A stretch of DNA of 46,018 nt from DATCZS01 sp036525795. Lineage in GTDB: Bacteria > Actinomycetota > Acidimicrobiia > Spongiisociales > ZC4RG35. Below, in pieces: positions 43,932 to 46,018 of this stretch (position 1 is its first letter; each line of letters starts with the position of its first letter). The stretch is taken from positions 1-46,018 of the forward strand of contig DATCZS010000108.1 of the NCBI GenBank assembly GCA_036525795.1, read 5' to 3'. The translations under genes were made by a program, and so were the position numbers. Under the pieces are notes generated by a model. The model was not told where the DNA came from. It saw only the letters and a list, made by a program, of their open reading frames with translations, and did not search any database.

Positions 43932-45980
43932 GTGAACCCCGGCAACATACGGAATGTCGCCCTGGTCGGCCACGGAGGAAGCGGGAAGACGTCACTGGCG
44001 GAAGCGCTTCTCTTCGTGGGTGGGGCCACCACCCGGCTCGGATCCGTCGACACCAATACATCCATCCTCGACTACGAACCCGAGGAGCAGGAGCGCAAGA
44101 TCTCGCTCGGGCTGGCCGTTGCATCGGTCGACTGGCGCGGCCACCGGATCAATCTCATCGACACCCCGGGCTATGCCGACTTCTCGGGCGATGCCAGAGC
44201 GGCGCTCCGTGCCGCCGACCTGGCGCTGTTCGTGGTCTCGGCCGTCGACGGCGTCGAGGTTGGCACCGAACTCATGTGGAGGGCGGCAGCAGAAGAGGGG
44301 ATTCCGCGCGCCTTCATGGTGACGAAACTCGACAGGGAACGCGCGTCGTTCGCCCGGACGCTCGATCAGCTCCGGGAGGTGTTCGGGATGCGGGTCGCCC
44401 CCATACAGGTCCCGGTAGGGGCAGAGGCAGACCTGCACGGCATCGCCCGGGTCGTGTCCGGGGAGATGTACGCATACCGCGACGGCGCCGCCCGAGGAGT
44501 ACTGACCGAGACCGAGGACTCGGTCAAGGACCTCATCGCATCCACGCACACCTCGCTGGTCGAGTCGGTCGTCGAGACCGACGAGAAACTCATGGAGGCC
44601 TACTTCGAAGGTGTCGAGCCTCCGCGCGACGTCATCGTCAAGACGGTCCATCAGGAGATGCTCGACGCCGAGATCTTCCCGGTGCTCGCCTGTTCGGCTT
44701 CCAGGCTGGTGGGCATCGATCTCTTCGGTGAGTTCCTGGTCGACTTCGCCCCCAACCCCCTCGAACGGAAGATCCCTCCACTCGAGAACGGCGACCTGCA
44801 GCTGTCCGAGGACGGCGACACCGTGGCGTTCGTGTTCAAGACGCTGAGCGACCCCTATGTCGGCAAGATCAGCCTGTTCCGGGTCTACGCCGGGTCGATC
44901 GCCCACGACGACTCACTCGAGGTCGCGGGCAACGGGACCGTTCGCATGCACAACCTGTTCCACCTCCAGGGCAAGGATCACGGCGACGCCCCCCGGATCG
45001 ATGCGGGCGGGATCGGAGCGGTGGCAAAGACCGAGTCGATCACGACCGGCATGACGCTGCGGACACCCGGCTCCGACGTCGTGCTCGGCCATGTCCAGTA
45101 CCCGCGCCCGGTGATGGAGGTGGCGATCACTCCTCGTTCGCAGCAGGACGACGAGAAGCTGTCACAGGCTCTCGCCAGGATCCTGGAGGAGGACCCGACC
45201 CTGCGGATGGAGCGCCGGGCCGAGACCCACGAGACCATCCTGGCGGGCTTGGGAGACATGCATCTCGAGGTGTCGCTTCAGCGGATTGCCCGCAAGTACG
45301 GGGTGGAGGTCGACACCGCGGTGCCCCGCATTCCCTACCGGGAGACGATCACCGCGACGGCCAGCGTCGAAGGCAAGCACAAGAAGCAGTCGGGCGGTCG
45401 CGGGCAGTTCGGCGTCGCGTTCGTCAAGTTCTCGCCCAAGCCGCGGGGAACCGGGTACGAGTACGTCGACTCCATCAAGGGCGGCTCCATACCCCGTCAG
45501 TTCATCCCGGCTGTCGACAAGGGCATCCAGGAGGCCCTCGAACGGGGAATCCTCGCCGGGTATCCGGTCGTGGACGTGTCCGCCGAGGTGTACGACGGCA
45601 AGTACCACTCGGTCGACTCCGATGAACTCTCCTTCCGGATGGCGGGAATCCAGGCTCTCAGGTCCGCAACCAACGACCTGCGCCCGGTGTTGCTCGAGCC
45701 GATCGTGAAGATCACCGTCCGTGTGCCCGAGGACCACACCGGGGACATCATGGGGGACATCAACTCCAAGCGGGGCCGGGTCCTGGGGATGGACACCGAC
45801 GGCTCACTCCGGGTGATCACGGCCGAAGTCCCGATGGCCGAGGTCCAGCGTTACGCCATCGACCTGCGCTCGATGACAAGCGGCCGGGGCACGTTCGAAG
45901 TGGTGTTCGACCACTACGAAGAGGTGCCTCATCACGAGTCGCAGCGGATCATCGCTGCCGCCCAGGAAGAACAGTCTTGA
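43932..45980 (+). CDS. Elongation factor G-like GTPase (EF-G2 type)
   Basis: Translational GTPase paralogue; its role is probably auxiliary (recycling, stress or unknown) rather than main translocation. The 682-residue protein has all five EF-G domains. G1 is GHGGSGKTS (residues 13-21), G3 is DTPGYADF (77-84), and domain IV has GGRGQFGVAFVKFSP. Differences from canonical EF-G: G4 is TKLD (131-134) rather than NKMD, and switch I reads EEQERKISLG rather than EQERGITI. The actinobacterial EF-G-like family (such as Rv0120c) differs in similar places. A full AGGAGG precedes the GTG start. The neighbours rpsL, rpsG and tuf seen beside real fusA are absent. Confidence 0.9.
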   Translation: MNPGNIRNVALVGHGGSGKTSLAEALLFVGGATTRLGSVDTNTSILDYEPEEQERKISLGLAVASVDWRGHRINLIDTPGYADFSGDARAALRAADLALFVVSAVDGVEVGTELMWRAAAEEGIPRAFMVTKLDRERASFARTLDQLREVFGMRVAPIQVPVGAEADLHGIARVVSGEMYAYRDGAARGVLTETEDSVKDLIASTHTSLVESVVETDEKLMEAYFEGVEPPRDVIVKTVHQEMLDAEIFPVLACSASRLVGIDLFGEFLVDFAPNPLERKIPPLENGDLQLSEDGDTVAFVFKTLSDPYVGKISLFRVYAGSIAHDDSLEVAGNGTVRMHNLFHLQGKDHGDAPRIDAGGIGAVAKTESITTGMTLRTPGSDVVLGHVQYPRPVMEVAITPRSQQDDEKLSQALARILEEDPTLRMERRAETHETILAGLGDMHLEVSLQRIARKYGVEVDTAVPRIPYRETITATASVEGKHKKQSGGRGQFGVAFVKFSPKPRGTGYEYVDSIKGGSIPRQFIPAVDKGIQEALERGILAGYPVVDVSAEVYDGKYHSVDSDELSFRMAGIQALRSATNDLRPVLLEPIVKITVRVPEDHTGDIMGDINSKRGRVLGMDTDGSLRVITAEVPMAEVQRYAIDLRSMTSGRGTFEVVFDHYEEVPHHESQRIIAAAQEEQS

Positions 45981-46001
45981 ATCGAAAGGAACTGTGGCGC
46001 A

Positions 46002-46018
46002 ATGTCTGAAGTGACGAT
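46002..46018 (+). CDS. Start of a downstream gene, cut by the window edge
   Basis: ATG TCT GAA GTG ACG follows the EF-G-like stop by 21 bp, with AAAGGA (45985-45990) 11 nt upstream. A GTG at 45994 in another frame is an alternative. Only five complete codons are visible, so no product can be named. Confidence 0.35.

Overview
This 46 kb window is high-GC core chromosome from an actinobacterium. The gene order matches two housekeeping regions of Mycobacterium tuberculosis: pyrR-pyrB-pyrC-carA-carB, and aroB/K/C-mltG-ruvX-alaS-rarA-aspS-hisS-rel-apt-secFD-yajC-ruvABC-yebC-pdxTS-pimA-patA-pgsA. Here the two are joined into one run. The retained queA-tgt pair, the DUF4388 gene beside a prepilin peptidase, and the moderate similarity to mycobacterial proteins suggest a deep-branching group such as Acidimicrobiia. 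That placement is inference. No mobile element, phage gene, CRISPR array, rRNA or tRNA was seen, and no stretch over 300 bases lacks a gene.

Almost everything is on the minus strand and is described here in transcription order, from right to left. (1) pgsA-patA-pimA (43.8-41.3 kb) would make phosphatidylinositol phosphate and the first phosphatidylinositol mannosides. pdxS-pdxT (pyridoxal phosphate synthase) and yebC follow. (2) A small cation-efflux protein leads ruvC-ruvA-ruvB (Holliday junction processing), queA-tgt (queuosine tRNA modification), yajC-secD-secF (Sec accessory complex), apt (adenine salvage) and rel ((p)ppGpp metabolism). (3) A glyoxalase-II-like hydrolase leads hisS, aspS, an acyltransferase-3 membrane protein, rarA, a sugar-dehydrogenase-like lipoprotein, a DUF6167-like small protein, alaS, ruvX, mltG, aroE, a DUF4388 protein, a prepilin peptidase, aroC-aroK-aroB, efp-nusB, and pyrR-pyrB-pyrC-carA-carB. 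carB runs off the left edge. Genes mostly overlap by 4 bp or sit a few bases apart, so translational coupling is probably widespread.

Only three complete genes are on the plus strand: an unrecognised coiled-coil protein (26.2 kb), an AlkD-like DNA glycosylase (38.3 kb), and an EF-G-like GTPase (43.9 kb). The first codons of another gene follow the GTPase at the right edge.

The best regulatory signal is a hairpin matching the PyrR-binding-loop consensus. It directly abuts the Shine-Dalgarno sequence of pyrR, which points to translational repression of the whole pyrimidine operon. Other points of interest are residues indicating a non-discriminating AspRS, an EF-P tip (PGKGK) that departs from the actinobacterial PGKGP type, a Thr-rich insert in SecD, altered GTPase motifs in the EF-G-like protein, and the orphan coiled-coil protein. 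I found no convincing new multi-gene system; the region is mostly well-conserved core biology.
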